From the NCBI GenBank assembly GCA_919902765.1, contig CAKKRP010000067.1, positions 1 through 33,410 on the forward strand: 33,410 bases of DNA, read 5' to 3'. Under the pieces are notes generated by a model that searched no databases, had not been told where the DNA came from, and worked only from the letters and a program-made list of their open reading frames with translations. A program made the translations under genes and the position numbers. Below, piece by piece: positions 17,946 to 28,094 of this stretch (the stretch's first letter is position 1; every line of letters begins with the position of its first letter). The stretch is from Gammaproteobacteria bacterium. Its GTDB lineage: Bacteria; Pseudomonadota; Gammaproteobacteria; S012-40.

Positions 17946-19625
17946 ATGACTGAAAGTTTTGCCCAATTGTTCGAGGAAAGTTTATCCACCAGTAAAATGC
18001 GCCCGGGTTCTATCGTTAAGGGTGTGGTGATCGAAGTGCTCGATAATTTCGTGGTGGTGCATGCCGGATTCAAATCTGAAGGCGTCATCCCCAGGGAACA
18101 ATTCCTCGATGAGCGGGGAAATTTAGAAGTCAGCGTAGGCGACGAAGTTGAAGTCGCATTAGATATGTTAGAAGACGGTTCGGGTGAAACCCGTCTGTCC
18201 CGCGAAAAGGCCAAACGCGCCCAATCGTGGATACGCTTGGAAGAAGCCTTCGAAAAAGGTCAAACGGTCAAAGGCCTCATCTCGGACAAGGTCAAGGGCG
18301 GTTTCACCGTCGATATCGGCGATGTGCGCGCCTTCTTGCCCGGTTCCTTGGTCGATGTGCGCCCGGTGCGCGACACCACCTATCTGGAAGGCAAAGAACT
18401 CGAATTCAAAGTTATCAAGATCGACCGTCGTCGCAATAACGTGGTGGTCTCACGGCGTGCCGTGGTGGAAGCGGAAAGCAGCGCCGAGCGCGATTCCCTG
18501 CTGCAAAATCTGCAAGAAGGTCAAACCGTTAAAGGCGTGGTCAAGAACCTCACCGATTATGGTGCGTTCGTGGATTTAGGCGGTGTGGACGGCTTATTGC
18601 ATATCACCGACATGGCGTGGAAACGCGTCAAGCATCCCAACGAAGTCGTTAATATCGGTGACGAAATCACCGTCAAAGTATTGAAATTCGACCGCGAACG
18701 TAATCGCGTGTCGTTAGGGTTGAAACAACTGGGCGACGATCCGTGGGTCGATATCGCACGCCGTTACCCGGTGGGTACGCGGATGTCCGGTAAAGTGACC
18801 AATATCGCGGACTACGGTTGTTTCGTCGAGATCGAGCCGGGCGTTGAAGGCTTGGTACACGTCTCCGAAATGGATTGGACGAACAAGAACATCCATCCGA
18901 CCAAGGTCGTGCAAGTCGGTGACGACGCCGAGGTCATGGTGTTGGATATCGACGGTGAACGCCGCCGTATATCGCTGGGCATCAAACAATGCCAAGCCAA
19001 TCCGTGGGAAGATTTTGGTCAGAAAAACAACAAGGGCGACAAAATTGTCGGCAAGATCAAATCTATCACTGATTTTGGCATATTCATTGGATTAGAAGGC
19101 GGTATCGACGGTTTGGTGCATTTGTCGGATATTTCGTGGAACGAGACCGGCGAAGAAGCGATACGCAAATACAAGAAAGGCGACGAGGTTGAAACCACAA
19201 TCCTGGTCATCGATCCGGAACGTGAACGCATTTCGTTGGGCATTAAGCAGTTAGAAAAAGACCCGTTTGCGCACTTTATGGCGGAGCATGAAAAAGGCGG
19301 TATCGTGACGGGGGTGGTGCGTACCGTAGATGCCAAGGGCGCGATAGTCGATTTGGGCGATGGCGTAGAGGGTTATTTGAAGGCCTCTGAAATCTCCCGT
19401 GAGCGCGTGGAAGATGCGCGTTTGGCAGTCAAGGAAGGGGCCACGGTCGAGGCCAAATTTGTTGGCGTAGATCGTAAAAATCGTGTTATAAATCTGTCAG
19501 TTAAGGCTAAAGATTCACAGGAAGAGGCCGAAGCAATACAAGACTACAGTAGTCGTGGTCAAGGACCTGCAACGACGACGTTGGGTGACCTGCTCAAACA
19601 GAAGATGGAGAGCAAGGCCGAATAA
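17946..19625 (+). CDS. rpsA: 30S ribosomal protein S1
   Basis: 559 aa; six S1-type repeats (for example [44 protein letters not shown]). Confidence 0.98.
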   Translation: MTESFAQLFEESLSTSKMRPGSIVKGVVIEVLDNFVVVHAGFKSEGVIPREQFLDERGNLEVSVGDEVEVALDMLEDGSGETRLSREKAKRAQSWIRLEEAFEKGQTVKGLISDKVKGGFTVDIGDVRAFLPGSLVDVRPVRDTTYLEGKELEFKVIKIDRRRNNVVVSRRAVVEAESSAERDSLLQNLQEGQTVKGVVKNLTDYGAFVDLGGVDGLLHITDMAWKRVKHPNEVVNIGDEITVKVLKFDRERNRVSLGLKQLGDDPWVDIARRYPVGTRMSGKVTNIADYGCFVEIEPGVEGLVHVSEMDWTNKNIHPTKVVQVGDDAEVMVLDIDGERRRISLGIKQCQANPWEDFGQKNNKGDKIVGKIKSITDFGIFIGLEGGIDGLVHLSDISWNETGEEAIRKYKKGDEVETTILVIDPERERISLGIKQLEKDPFAHFMAEHEKGGIVTGVVRTVDAKGAIVDLGDGVEGYLKASEISRERVEDARLAVKEGATVEAKFVGVDRKNRVINLSVKAKDSQEEAEAIQDYSSRGQGPATTTLGDLLKQKMESKAE

Positions 19626-19644
19626 GCCAACGTTACCCGAAGCC

Positions 19645-19684
19645 AAAAAGGGCGTCGCGCAGGAACCTGTGGGCGCCCTTTTTT
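19645..19684 (+). terminator. Rho-independent terminator downstream of rpsA
   Basis: AAAAAGGGCG (19645-19654) pairs with CGCCCTTTTT (19674-19683), U-rich tail. Confidence 0.85.
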
Positions 19685-19780
19685 ATGCATGGGCTTGCTA
19701 AATCTGCTAAGCTAACTGTATGATTTGAGTACATGTTTTGGCATGATTAATCATTCTTATGGAACGGCATAGGTGACGCG

Positions 19781-20128
19781 ATGGACAAAGAAACGCTACT
19801 ACACGAAAATTCTATTACTAAATCAGAATTAATTGATTTATTGTCGCGCAAACAAACGGCATTGGCGTTTCGCGATGTCGAGATGGCTGTCAAAACCATG
19901 ATCGAACAAATGACACAGGCCCTCGCCGCAGGGGAACGCATCGAGATACGCGGCTTTGGCAGCTTTTCGTTGCATTTTCGTCCACCGAGGGTCGGTCGCA
20001 ATCCGAAAACGGGCGAGTCGGTGTCGCTCACGGGTAAATACGTCCCGCACTTTAAACCAGGGAAAGAAATGCGAGAAAAGGTGAACGAGGCGGTAAATTC
20101 CCCCAAACGACCCGCCAACGCAGCCTAA
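19781..20128 (+). CDS. ihfB: Integration host factor subunit beta
   Basis: [79 protein letters not shown] before ATG. Confidence 0.95.
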   Translation: MDKETLLHENSITKSELIDLLSRKQTALAFRDVEMAVKTMIEQMTQALAAGERIEIRGFGSFSLHFRPPRVGRNPKTGESVSLTGKYVPHFKPGKEMREKVNEAVNSPKRPANAA

Positions 20129-20163
20129 GGTGACGTTGCAGAGCGTGTGTCACCGAGACACTG

Positions 20164-20197
20164 CCGCCTAGGCGGTTGCGTGCCTAGGGAGGCAACC
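20164..20197. repeat. Two overlapping inverted repeats downstream of ihfB
   Basis: CCGCCTAGGCGG (20164-20175) and GGTTGC/GCAACC (20174-20179 / 20192-20197). Confidence 0.5.
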
Positions 20198-20405
20198 AGT
20201 GATGTAACATAGTTTCATGCAGACGTTTTAGGTTTATAATTATTAAACGGCTTTACACACTTTTTCTTACTGCTGATGGCACATCGGCGCAATTCGCAGT
20301 AGGGGCGTAATTTATAATACGTTTTACTTGCAGTTGTCCTCACTGTGGTACATAGTCCAAAATTGGCATTCAGGATACTATCACTGCATATTATTGAGGG
20401 GGCGC

Positions 20406-20699
20406 GTGAAAACACTGATCACTATAGTGTTGTTGCTGGCGGTTGTTGCAGTCCTCGCTTTTGCGGTTATCAATTCACATAACGTCACCATCAATTATTA
20501 CGTCGGCGCGTTGCAATTGCCTTTGGCGTTGTTGTTGGTGATTACGCTGACGACAGGATTTATTTTAGGTATCGCGGCCATGTCCTTGCGTCTACTGCAT
20601 GCGCAATGGGAACTCGCGCGCTTGCGCAAACAAGTCCGGCAATTGGAAAATAATGCAGGGGCCAATGCGGCCGCTATTCCAGCGGGCGATGAGGGATGA
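20406..20699 (+). CDS. lapA: Lipopolysaccharide assembly protein A-like (DUF1049)
   Basis: GTG start VKTLITIVLLLAVVAVLAFAVINSHNVTINYYVGALQLPLALLLVITLTTGFILG; adjacent to lapB. Confidence 0.9.
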   Translation: MKTLITIVLLLAVVAVLAFAVINSHNVTINYYVGALQLPLALLLVITLTTGFILGIAAMSLRLLHAQWELARLRKQVRQLENNAGANAAAIPAGDEG

Positions 20700-20702
20700 G
20701 GG

Positions 20703-21875
20703 ATGTTTGATCAATTAGGATGGTTGCTGGTTCCCGTCGTCGCCGCCTCCGGCTGGTGGTGGGCGCGGCGCAATCTCCCGGCCGCGCGATCATCAGGCGC
20801 ACGCTGGGATGTGCATTATTTTGAAGGCCTCAATTACCTGTTAAATGAAGAACAAGACAAGGCCGTCGAAGTATTCATTAAAATGTTGGAAGTGAATAAC
20901 GATACGGTAGAAATCCATTTGGCGCTGGGCCATCTGTTTCGACGCCGAGGCGAGGTGGATCGCGCCATACGCTTACACCAGAATTTATCTGTACGGCCTC
21001 ATCTCAACGCCCAACAACGCGATCACGCCGTCTTTGAACTGGCGCAAGACTATTTGAGCGCGGGTTTGCTGGATCGCGCCGAAAAATTATTTGTCGAGCT
21101 AAAAGACTCACGCTATTGCGGTGCGCAGGCCTTAGGTTGTTTAGTCGATGTGTATGAACGAGAGCGCGAGTGGGGTGCGGCGATAGTTGCGGCGCGCGAG
21201 TGGGAACGCGCCAGTGGTGTGCGTCGGCGCGGCTTGATCGCGCAACATTTGTGCGAGTTGTCAGACGAGGCGCGCGCCTCCGGAGATTTAGCGTCGGCGC
21301 TACACTCGGCGCGCCAGGCCTTGCGTGAAAACAAATCTTCAGTGCGCGCGAGTTTATTAATAGGCGATATCGAGCAAACGCTGGGGCAACCGCAACGCGC
21401 GATCAGGGCGTATTTGCGCATCGAAAAGCAAAACGCGGGCTTTATAGGCGAGGCGATCGACCCATTAATGACGTGCTGGACGGGCATCGGCGAGCTCGAT
21501 AGCGCGCATCGTTTTTTATTGCATTTATATGAGCGCTACGGCAATTACCAGGCGCTGTTGGCGATCACGCGGTTCTTCGAGCAGCGTCATGGCGAGGCGC
21601 AAGTGCGGAAAATGTTGGTCGATCGTTTGTACGCGCAACCATCGGTCATGGGTATGCAACGTTTAGTTGAATTATTAATGCGCCACAAAAACTCTGCTAG
21701 CGAAGATTTGTCGCTCGTCAAACAACTTCTAGAGCGCTTGGCGGAGGAATCCATCGCCTATGTGTGCAGTCATTGCGGGTTTGGTGGCAAAAATCTATTT
21801 TGGCAGTGCCCCGGTTGTCGCAATTGGGACAGCATACAGCCGCGCTGGGCGTTTCAAACAGCCAAAGGGGTGTAG
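20703..21875 (+). CDS. lapB: Lipopolysaccharide assembly protein B (TPR plus rubredoxin-like domain)
   Basis: N-terminal TM anchor, RWDVHYFEGLNYLLNEEQDKAVEVFIKMLEVNNDTVE, C-terminal CSHCGFGGKNLFWQCPGCRNWDSI. Confidence 0.95.
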   Translation: MFDQLGWLLVPVVAASGWWWARRNLPAARSSGARWDVHYFEGLNYLLNEEQDKAVEVFIKMLEVNNDTVEIHLALGHLFRRRGEVDRAIRLHQNLSVRPHLNAQQRDHAVFELAQDYLSAGLLDRAEKLFVELKDSRYCGAQALGCLVDVYEREREWGAAIVAAREWERASGVRRRGLIAQHLCELSDEARASGDLASALHSARQALRENKSSVRASLLIGDIEQTLGQPQRAIRAYLRIEKQNAGFIGEAIDPLMTCWTGIGELDSAHRFLLHLYERYGNYQALLAITRFFEQRHGEAQVRKMLVDRLYAQPSVMGMQRLVELLMRHKNSASEDLSLVKQLLERLAEESIAYVCSHCGFGGKNLFWQCPGCRNWDSIQPRWAFQTAKGV

Positions 21876-21878
21876 CGG

Positions 21879-22598
21879 GTGAGCACAGAGGTTGATGCGG
21901 GTAGCGGGCCGCGTGTAATAGTTGCGCTGGATTACGACAACGCCGATCAAGCGCGTGTCTTCGCGCGGCGCGTACGGCCGGAACTCTGTCGTTTGAAAGT
22001 AGGTAAAGAATTGTTTACGCGCGGTGGTCCGCGTGTCGTACAAGAACTGATGGCCGCCGGATATGATGTATTCTTAGATCTTAAATTCCACGATATCCCT
22101 ACTACGGTTGCGCGGGCCTGTCGTGCTGCGGCAGACCTCGGCGTGTGGATGGTCAATGTGCATGCCAGTGGCGGCAGCGCCATGTTGTATGCGGCGCGCG
22201 AGGCCCTGGCGGCGGTCGCGCGCCCCCCGTTGTTGCTTGCGGTAACAATCTTGACCAGCTTGTCGGCCGAAGAATTACGGGCGATCGGTTTTGCGGGCAG
22301 CTTGGAAAGCAATGTCCAACGTTTAGCCAATCTAGCGCGTGAAGCCGGCCTGGATGGCGTGGTGTGTTCTGCCCACGAAGCGGCGATGTTGCAACGCTTG
22401 TGGGGCACGCGCGCGTGTTTGGTGACGCCTGGTATCCGCCCCGCAGGGAGTGTGCAGAACGATCAGACACGCATTATGACGCCGCGCGAGGCGCTCAAGG
22501 CAGGTGCAAGTTACTTGGTCATTGGCCGACCCATTACCGGCGCGGCGGATCCGTTGGCGGTATTGTCTACGATAAATGCCGAAATTTCGGCCCTTTAA
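21879..22598 (+). CDS. pyrF: Orotidine 5'-phosphate decarboxylase
   Basis: [44 protein letters not shown] start. Confidence 0.96.
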   Translation: MSTEVDAGSGPRVIVALDYDNADQARVFARRVRPELCRLKVGKELFTRGGPRVVQELMAAGYDVFLDLKFHDIPTTVARACRAAADLGVWMVNVHASGGSAMLYAAREALAAVARPPLLLAVTILTSLSAEELRAIGFAGSLESNVQRLANLAREAGLDGVVCSAHEAAMLQRLWGTRACLVTPGIRPAGSVQNDQTRIMTPREALKAGASYLVIGRPITGAADPLAVLSTINAEISAL

Positions 22599-22649
22599 TG
22601 GGTGATTGTTGAAAATTAGAGTGTCGATGCGACGTTGTGCCGGTAACTA

Positions 22650-24179
22650 ATGAAACGGATTATAAAACGTATCCCGTGGGCGCATCGCTGTTTGTCGTTA
22701 CATCTTGTCATATGCTCATCTTCGTGCGTTGCGGAAGACCTTGTTGCGCAGCCAAATGTGCAGCAAGTTCAACATCGCATTACCTTCAGCTATGACCACA
22801 CCACACTGCCACACGCTGAAACAATGGGGTTGTTGGGCACGGCGTACCTCGTTCAACCGTTAAAAAATTTTTCTACCGGGTTGGGGATATACAGCGCCGT
22901 GGTAGGCAGGCGCGGAGGCTTTTTTACCGGGGGAATCGAGTCCGAAATACAGTCTCCGCTGTGGCGCGCGTGGGCATGGCGGGCCGGGCTGTTTATGGGC
23001 GGCGGTGGCGGTGGGGCCGCACCACAAGGCGGAGGCTTGATGATGCGTCCACACGTGGGTTTGGCCTATCGCAATCAGGCGGTGCAATATGGGCTAAGTT
23101 GGTCGCGCGTGTGGTTTCCAAACGGCGAAATCGACAGTACGCAACTCTCGCTCAGCGGTGCGTGGCAATATGTAGATGTGTGGCGGGCAGGTTGGTTATT
23201 TGCGGCGGAGAAAAATAATGTGCCCTCCAGCGTCACCACACAGCGTCGCCAATTGGCGATGCAACATCAATGGTATTTCGCGCCCTCGGCAACATATCGA
23301 CGCGCGCGCGCGACCGACGCTCGCGCTACGCCGCCCATAGAGTTGATCGGCGTACGTTGGCGGGTGGATGACAATGCACCTTGGATTTATGAGTGGCAGG
23401 CCTTAGGCGCGTGGGGTGGTGGTGCCGACGGGTATGCGGAAATAGCCGGAGGTATAGGCGCAAAAACATCCATGAGTGCATGGGGTGAAGGCTATGTATT
23501 ATTGTCGGCAGGTGCGGCGGGCGGCGGTGGCGTCGATACGGCGGGTGGTGGGATTGTCCGCACCGCCGTCGGTGGAAATCTTGGCGGACGCCACTTACGT
23601 CTATTTGCCGAAGGCGGGTATCTCAGCTCCATAGAAGGCCACTACGCGGCGTATACGGCGGCCATGGGGCTGGGATATGTTTATGGCACACCTGTCGCCA
23701 TGAGCACGCCCGTCGCTTGGCAGGCATTGCGCGTACGTCCCGCTATGCAGCGATATTATATTGATCCGCGTGCCACCACACCTGTTGCGCGAACAGTCGA
23801 TTTGGTCGCCTTAAAATTGGACTGGTTTTTAACCTCGGAGTGGTATCTGAGCGGGTGGTCATCGGCGGCATTCGACGGCGGCGTGGGCGGCTATGCCACG
23901 GGCTTAATGGGTGCGGGGTGGTGTGCGTATGGTGGCGCTAACTTGTCGATAACGGGCGAGTTAGCGTTGGGTGCTGCGGGCGGGGGCGGAATGGCGGTGG
24001 GCGCGGGCGCGGTGCTGCAACCGATGCTAAATATGTATTATCGCCTTGATCGGAGTTGGGACGCGACCTTGGGTGCCGGTCGTTTGCAGCCCGTGGCCGG
24101 TGAGTTCGCGGCGTGGGTGTTTGACTTAGGCGTTGCGTTGCGCTTTTCATCCCCACGCGCGCCGTTGATGGCGGACTAA
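22650..24179 (+). CDS. Predicted outer-membrane beta-barrel-like protein, Gly/Trp-rich, unknown function
   Basis: 509 aa; signal peptide-like MKRIIKRIPWAHRCLSLHLVICSSSCVAED; alternating hydrophobic/aromatic strands, many Gly/Trp, ends VFDLGVALRFSS. No family recognised. Confidence 0.7.
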   Translation: MKRIIKRIPWAHRCLSLHLVICSSSCVAEDLVAQPNVQQVQHRITFSYDHTTLPHAETMGLLGTAYLVQPLKNFSTGLGIYSAVVGRRGGFFTGGIESEIQSPLWRAWAWRAGLFMGGGGGGAAPQGGGLMMRPHVGLAYRNQAVQYGLSWSRVWFPNGEIDSTQLSLSGAWQYVDVWRAGWLFAAEKNNVPSSVTTQRRQLAMQHQWYFAPSATYRRARATDARATPPIELIGVRWRVDDNAPWIYEWQALGAWGGGADGYAEIAGGIGAKTSMSAWGEGYVLLSAGAAGGGGVDTAGGGIVRTAVGGNLGGRHLRLFAEGGYLSSIEGHYAAYTAAMGLGYVYGTPVAMSTPVAWQALRVRPAMQRYYIDPRATTPVARTVDLVALKLDWFLTSEWYLSGWSSAAFDGGVGGYATGLMGAGWCAYGGANLSITGELALGAAGGGGMAVGAGAVLQPMLNMYYRLDRSWDATLGAGRLQPVAGEFAAWVFDLGVALRFSSPRAPLMAD

Positions 24180-24273
24180 TGGCCGTAAGTAAGTGGCGTC
24201 GCGCTGGAGTTTAGCAAGGTTTCCGGGCATAATGCGCTGGATGTATAGGTGTGATTTTTGTGAGTGGCAGAAT

Positions 24274-24285
24274 GGCGGTAGCGAG
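24274..24285 (+). promoter_or_regulatory. ops-like element (GGCGGTAGCGAG), candidate RfaH recruitment site
   Basis: Matches the ops core GGCGGTAG with CG following; differs at the final TG (AG here). Lies in the leader of a polysaccharide export gene. Confidence 0.4.
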
Positions 24286-24297
24286 TTGTTGCGTGTA

Positions 24298-24315
24298 AAA
24301 ACCGCACACGGTTTT
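24298..24315 (+). promoter_or_regulatory. Hairpin AAAACCG-CACA-CGGTTTT in the leader of the SLBB gene
   Basis: Perfect 7-bp stem, 4-nt loop, 12 nt downstream of the ops-like motif. Confidence 0.6.
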
Positions 24316-24338
24316 AGACCTTAGTGTTAGGAGTCGGA

Positions 24339-27137
24339 GTGGTTACGCTGGAGAGGAAATTTTTTTTGCGTATATTATTGAGCGTAAGTTTGCTTGGCTT
24401 GATATTTACCGCGCGCGCCGCAGATATACCGTTGCCGCCCGGATTATCGCCGGAACAAATCGGCGCGGCGCGTGATTTATTGCAAGGAAAAAGCGTTGCG
24501 GGTTTAAAGCGCTTGACGACGCGGCATGGTCAGGGCGCGCAAAACGCCGGTACGTCCACGCAAAAAACCGATGAAAATACCCAAAAACGTCGCAAATCGG
24601 CGCAATCAGAGGCCGCGTCCCCCGGTGTAACTACGCCACTTCCGCCACCCAAGGTCAAAGGCAACGAGAGTCTCATCGTGGTGTTCGAGGCAATCAAAGA
24701 CGATGAAAAATCGCCCAAAAATATTTCGCGCGACGCTGCCAAATCTACACTCCTAGAGACGCAACGCATCCCGGAGCGCGGCGTCTATCAACTCGATATG
24801 CAGGGCATCTTGCACTTGCCCAATGCCCCGGCGATCAATCTCAAAGGCTTGACCGAAGAAGAAATTTTAGAACGGTTGTCAGTAGAGCCATTGCTTGCAG
24901 GTGTGGATATCTTGGTCAAGTTATTGATCATAGAACCGGTAGATATCGAAGGGCTCAAACCGTTTGGTTACGAATTGTTTGAAAGCGAACGCGCCGATTT
25001 TACACCGGCGGGCGATATCCCGGTGCCCGGCGATTATGTGATCGGCCCGGGGGATACGGTGCGGTTGCAAACCTATGGCAAAATGAACGAGGAATATGAA
25101 TTAGAAGTCACCCGCGATGGCACCCTGCCATTCCCGAATGTGGGTTCAATTCCGGTGGCCGGATTGCGGTTTAAAGAAATGAAAGACCTGTTGCAACGCC
25201 GCGTGGAAAAACAATTCATAGGCATCAATATCAATGTTTCAATGGGTACGTTGCGCAGCATGCGCGTATTTGTATTGGGGGAGGTGAAATATCCGGGTTC
25301 TTATACCGTGAGTTCGCTGGCGACCATGACCCACGCCTTATACGCCAGCGGCGGCGTGAAAGAGATCGGCTCGTTGCGCAACTTACAATTAAAACGCAAT
25401 GGCGCGGTCATCGGCACATTGGACGCATATGACTTATTGTTGAAAGGCGATACCAGCAAAGATTTGCGTTTGCAAGCGGGCGACGCCGTGTTTGTGCCCC
25501 CTGTCGGGCCTACCGTCAGTGTCCTCGGCGAGGTGCGACGCCCGGCGATTTATGAATTAAAAGGCGATAATAATATCGCTGCGGTCATCGACACCGCCGG
25601 CGGCCTGACACCCATTGCCAATGCCAGCGGCGTACAAATCGAACGCATAGACAGCACGCGCGTGAAATCGACGACGGATATAGATTTCAATAATACGCTA
25701 CAACGTACCGCCAAATTACAATCGGGCGACGTGATACGCGTGTATAAAGTATCGACGACCTTGGAAAATGCGGTGGTGTTGACCGGTCATGTGCAACGCC
25801 CCGGAAAATATGCATGGCAGGAAGGGATACGCATTAGCGATATTATAAGTACATTAAACGATCTCAAACGCGATGCGGATCCCAGTGTGGTGTTTATAAA
25901 ACGCGTCAATAATGTCAATCAAGAAATAGAGCGCGTGGTGCAAGTAGATCTAAGCGCCATATGGCGGCAACCCAAAGGGGCGACGGATCTGGTATTGCGG
26001 CCGTTGGATGAGCTATTTGTATTGGCGAATAATGACGAGCGTTCCATCGTCCTGGAGCCCTTGTTGGAGCGCTTAAAGCACGAAACCGCGCAAAACAAAC
26101 TTGCCAAGATCGTCAGAATCGGCGGTGACGTGCATTCACCGGGCGAATATCCGTTGGTGGAAGGAATGAAAATCAGCGGCTTAGTGCGGGCGGCAGGCCG
26201 ACTGAAAGAATCCGCCTATGATGTGACGGGAGAAATCACGCGCTTGGAAAGTGTCGAGGGTCAGCGTCGCGATGTGCGGCATGTGGCGATCGACTTGAGC
26301 GCAGTCTTGCAAGGCAGCGCCAAGGCGGATACTGAGCTAAAACCCTACGACTTTTTAGTTATTAAGCGCTTGCCGTTGTGGTCGAAAGAACAGCAAGTGG
26401 AAATCAAAGGCGAGGTGCTGTTTCCAGGAAAATATCCGATACGGCGTGGTGAGCGCATGTCGAATCTAATCGTGCGCGCGGGTGGATTGACTAACGAGGC
26501 CTATTTGGAAGGCGCGGTCTTTATGCGCGACGAACTGCAAAAACGCGAACAGCAGCGCTTTAACGAAATGGCGGCGTTTTTAGAATTACAGGTGTCTAAA
26601 CTCGCGGTGCAATTCAGTGGCGAGCCTAATCAAAGCCGTTCGGCCGATTCGGTTTCGATGGCGCAACAACTGGCGCAACAGTTGCGCAACACGCGCGCGG
26701 CGGGTCGCGTGGTCATAGATTTGCCTGCGGTGTTAAAAAATCCGGGCGATCATGATTTAGACATCGTGCTCAAAAATGGCGATACGTTATTTCTCCCTGG
26801 CAAGATGCAAGAGGTTTCGGTGATGGGCGAGGTATTTTTTGCGACCTCGCACTTATACAAAGAAAATTTGTCGCATGACGATTATATCGGTATGAGCGGC
26901 GGTGTTACGCAATTGGCGGATGCCTCGCGTACCTATATCGTGCGCGCCAATGGTGCGGTCATTGCCGGTAAAAAGGGTTGGTTTAGTTTTGGCGCTAATA
27001 TTGCGCCTGGAGACACCATTATCGTCCCGTTGGAGCCGGACAGAGTGCGGCCTATGACCTTGGTCACGGGTGTGTCGCAAATCTTGTATCAACTCGGCGT
27101 GGCGGCGGCGGCGTGGAAGACCGTCGGCTTGTTTTAG
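24339..27137 (+). CDS. Wza-like polysaccharide export protein with multiple SLBB modules
   Basis: Signal peptide FFLRILLSVSLLGLIFTARA; Poly_export motif VPGDYVIGPGDTVRLQTYGKMNEEYELEVTRDGTLPFPNVG; repeated GEVxxPGxY modules. Likely GTG start at 24339 with TAGGAG upstream (24328-24333). Confidence 0.9.
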   Translation: MVTLERKFFLRILLSVSLLGLIFTARAADIPLPPGLSPEQIGAARDLLQGKSVAGLKRLTTRHGQGAQNAGTSTQKTDENTQKRRKSAQSEAASPGVTTPLPPPKVKGNESLIVVFEAIKDDEKSPKNISRDAAKSTLLETQRIPERGVYQLDMQGILHLPNAPAINLKGLTEEEILERLSVEPLLAGVDILVKLLIIEPVDIEGLKPFGYELFESERADFTPAGDIPVPGDYVIGPGDTVRLQTYGKMNEEYELEVTRDGTLPFPNVGSIPVAGLRFKEMKDLLQRRVEKQFIGININVSMGTLRSMRVFVLGEVKYPGSYTVSSLATMTHALYASGGVKEIGSLRNLQLKRNGAVIGTLDAYDLLLKGDTSKDLRLQAGDAVFVPPVGPTVSVLGEVRRPAIYELKGDNNIAAVIDTAGGLTPIANASGVQIERIDSTRVKSTTDIDFNNTLQRTAKLQSGDVIRVYKVSTTLENAVVLTGHVQRPGKYAWQEGIRISDIISTLNDLKRDADPSVVFIKRVNNVNQEIERVVQVDLSAIWRQPKGATDLVLRPLDELFVLANNDERSIVLEPLLERLKHETAQNKLAKIVRIGGDVHSPGEYPLVEGMKISGLVRAAGRLKESAYDVTGEITRLESVEGQRRDVRHVAIDLSAVLQGSAKADTELKPYDFLVIKRLPLWSKEQQVEIKGEVLFPGKYPIRRGERMSNLIVRAGGLTNEAYLEGAVFMRDELQKREQQRFNEMAAFLELQVSKLAVQFSGEPNQSRSADSVSMAQQLAQQLRNTRAAGRVVIDLPAVLKNPGDHDLDIVLKNGDTLFLPGKMQEVSVMGEVFFATSHLYKENLSHDDYIGMSGGVTQLADASRTYIVRANGAVIAGKKGWFSFGANIAPGDTIIVPLEPDRVRPMTLVTGVSQILYQLGVAAAAWKTVGLF

Positions 27138-27146
27138 GATGAGAAT

Positions 27147-28094
27147 ATGAAAACTAAACCTACCGAACAGGCTGTCTTGCCCGCTGGTCCCGTGTATTAT
27201 TTGCAACAGGGTGAGCCGCCGCCGCAAGAGGACGACGAAATAAATTTATTGGATTTGTGGCGCGTGCTGGTCGATGCGAAGTGGTTGATCGCGGCGTTGA
27301 CCCTGATCTCAAGCGCCGTTGCGGTGTATATGGCATTGACCACGCCGGCGGTGTTTCGCGCCGATGCGATATTGGCGCCCGCCGACCAAGATCCCAAAGG
27401 CGGCATGATGTCATCTTTGGCCGGACAGTTCGGCGGTTTGGCGTCTTTGGCGGGCCTAGATCTCGGCAGAGGCGGTGCCAACAAATCTGAAGAAATTATC
27501 GCGGTGGCAACTTCCAGACAATTCACTGAGGCCTATATCAAGGAAAAAAATTTGCTGCCGGTGTTGTTTGGTGAACGCTGGAATAAAGCCAGCGGACAAT
27601 GGATAGGCGAAAAACCTCCTACAATGAATGACGCCTACGAACTATTCAATAAAAGCATACGCAAAATCGTTACTGACAAAAAGACCGGGTTGACGACACT
27701 GAGTATAGAATGGACCGACCCCAAACTCGCCGCCGAATGGGCCAACGAATTGGTGGTGCGCATCAACGCCAATCAGAAACAAGAGGCCATACGCGAGGCC
27801 AAGCAAAGTATTGCCTATTTAGAACGTCAATTAAATGAGACCAGTAATGTCGAAATGCGTCAAATCATTTATCGGGTGATTGAAACGCAGACACAACGCA
27901 TTATGTTGGCCAATGTGCGTGACCAATTCGCCTTCAAGGTGATAGACCCCGCAGTCGTGCCGGAACGCAAGATCAAACCCAAGCGCGCGTTGATGGGCGT
28001 ATTGGGCTTCACGATCGGTGTGATGTTAGGCATATTTGCGGCGTTTTTCCGCGCGTTTTTGCATAAACAACGTGCGTTGGCGGAGGCGAGATGA
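27147..28094 (+). CDS. Wzz-family chain length determinant / polysaccharide co-polymerase
   Basis: EINLLDLWRVLVDAKWLIAALTLISSAVAVYMALTTPAVFRADAILAPA; C-terminal PERKIKPKRALMGVLGFTIGVMLGIFAAF; no kinase domain. Confidence 0.9.
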   Translation: MKTKPTEQAVLPAGPVYYLQQGEPPPQEDDEINLLDLWRVLVDAKWLIAALTLISSAVAVYMALTTPAVFRADAILAPADQDPKGGMMSSLAGQFGGLASLAGLDLGRGGANKSEEIIAVATSRQFTEAYIKEKNLLPVLFGERWNKASGQWIGEKPPTMNDAYELFNKSIRKIVTDKKTGLTTLSIEWTDPKLAAEWANELVVRINANQKQEAIREAKQSIAYLERQLNETSNVEMRQIIYRVIETQTQRIMLANVRDQFAFKVIDPAVVPERKIKPKRALMGVLGFTIGVMLGIFAAFFRAFLHKQRALAEAR

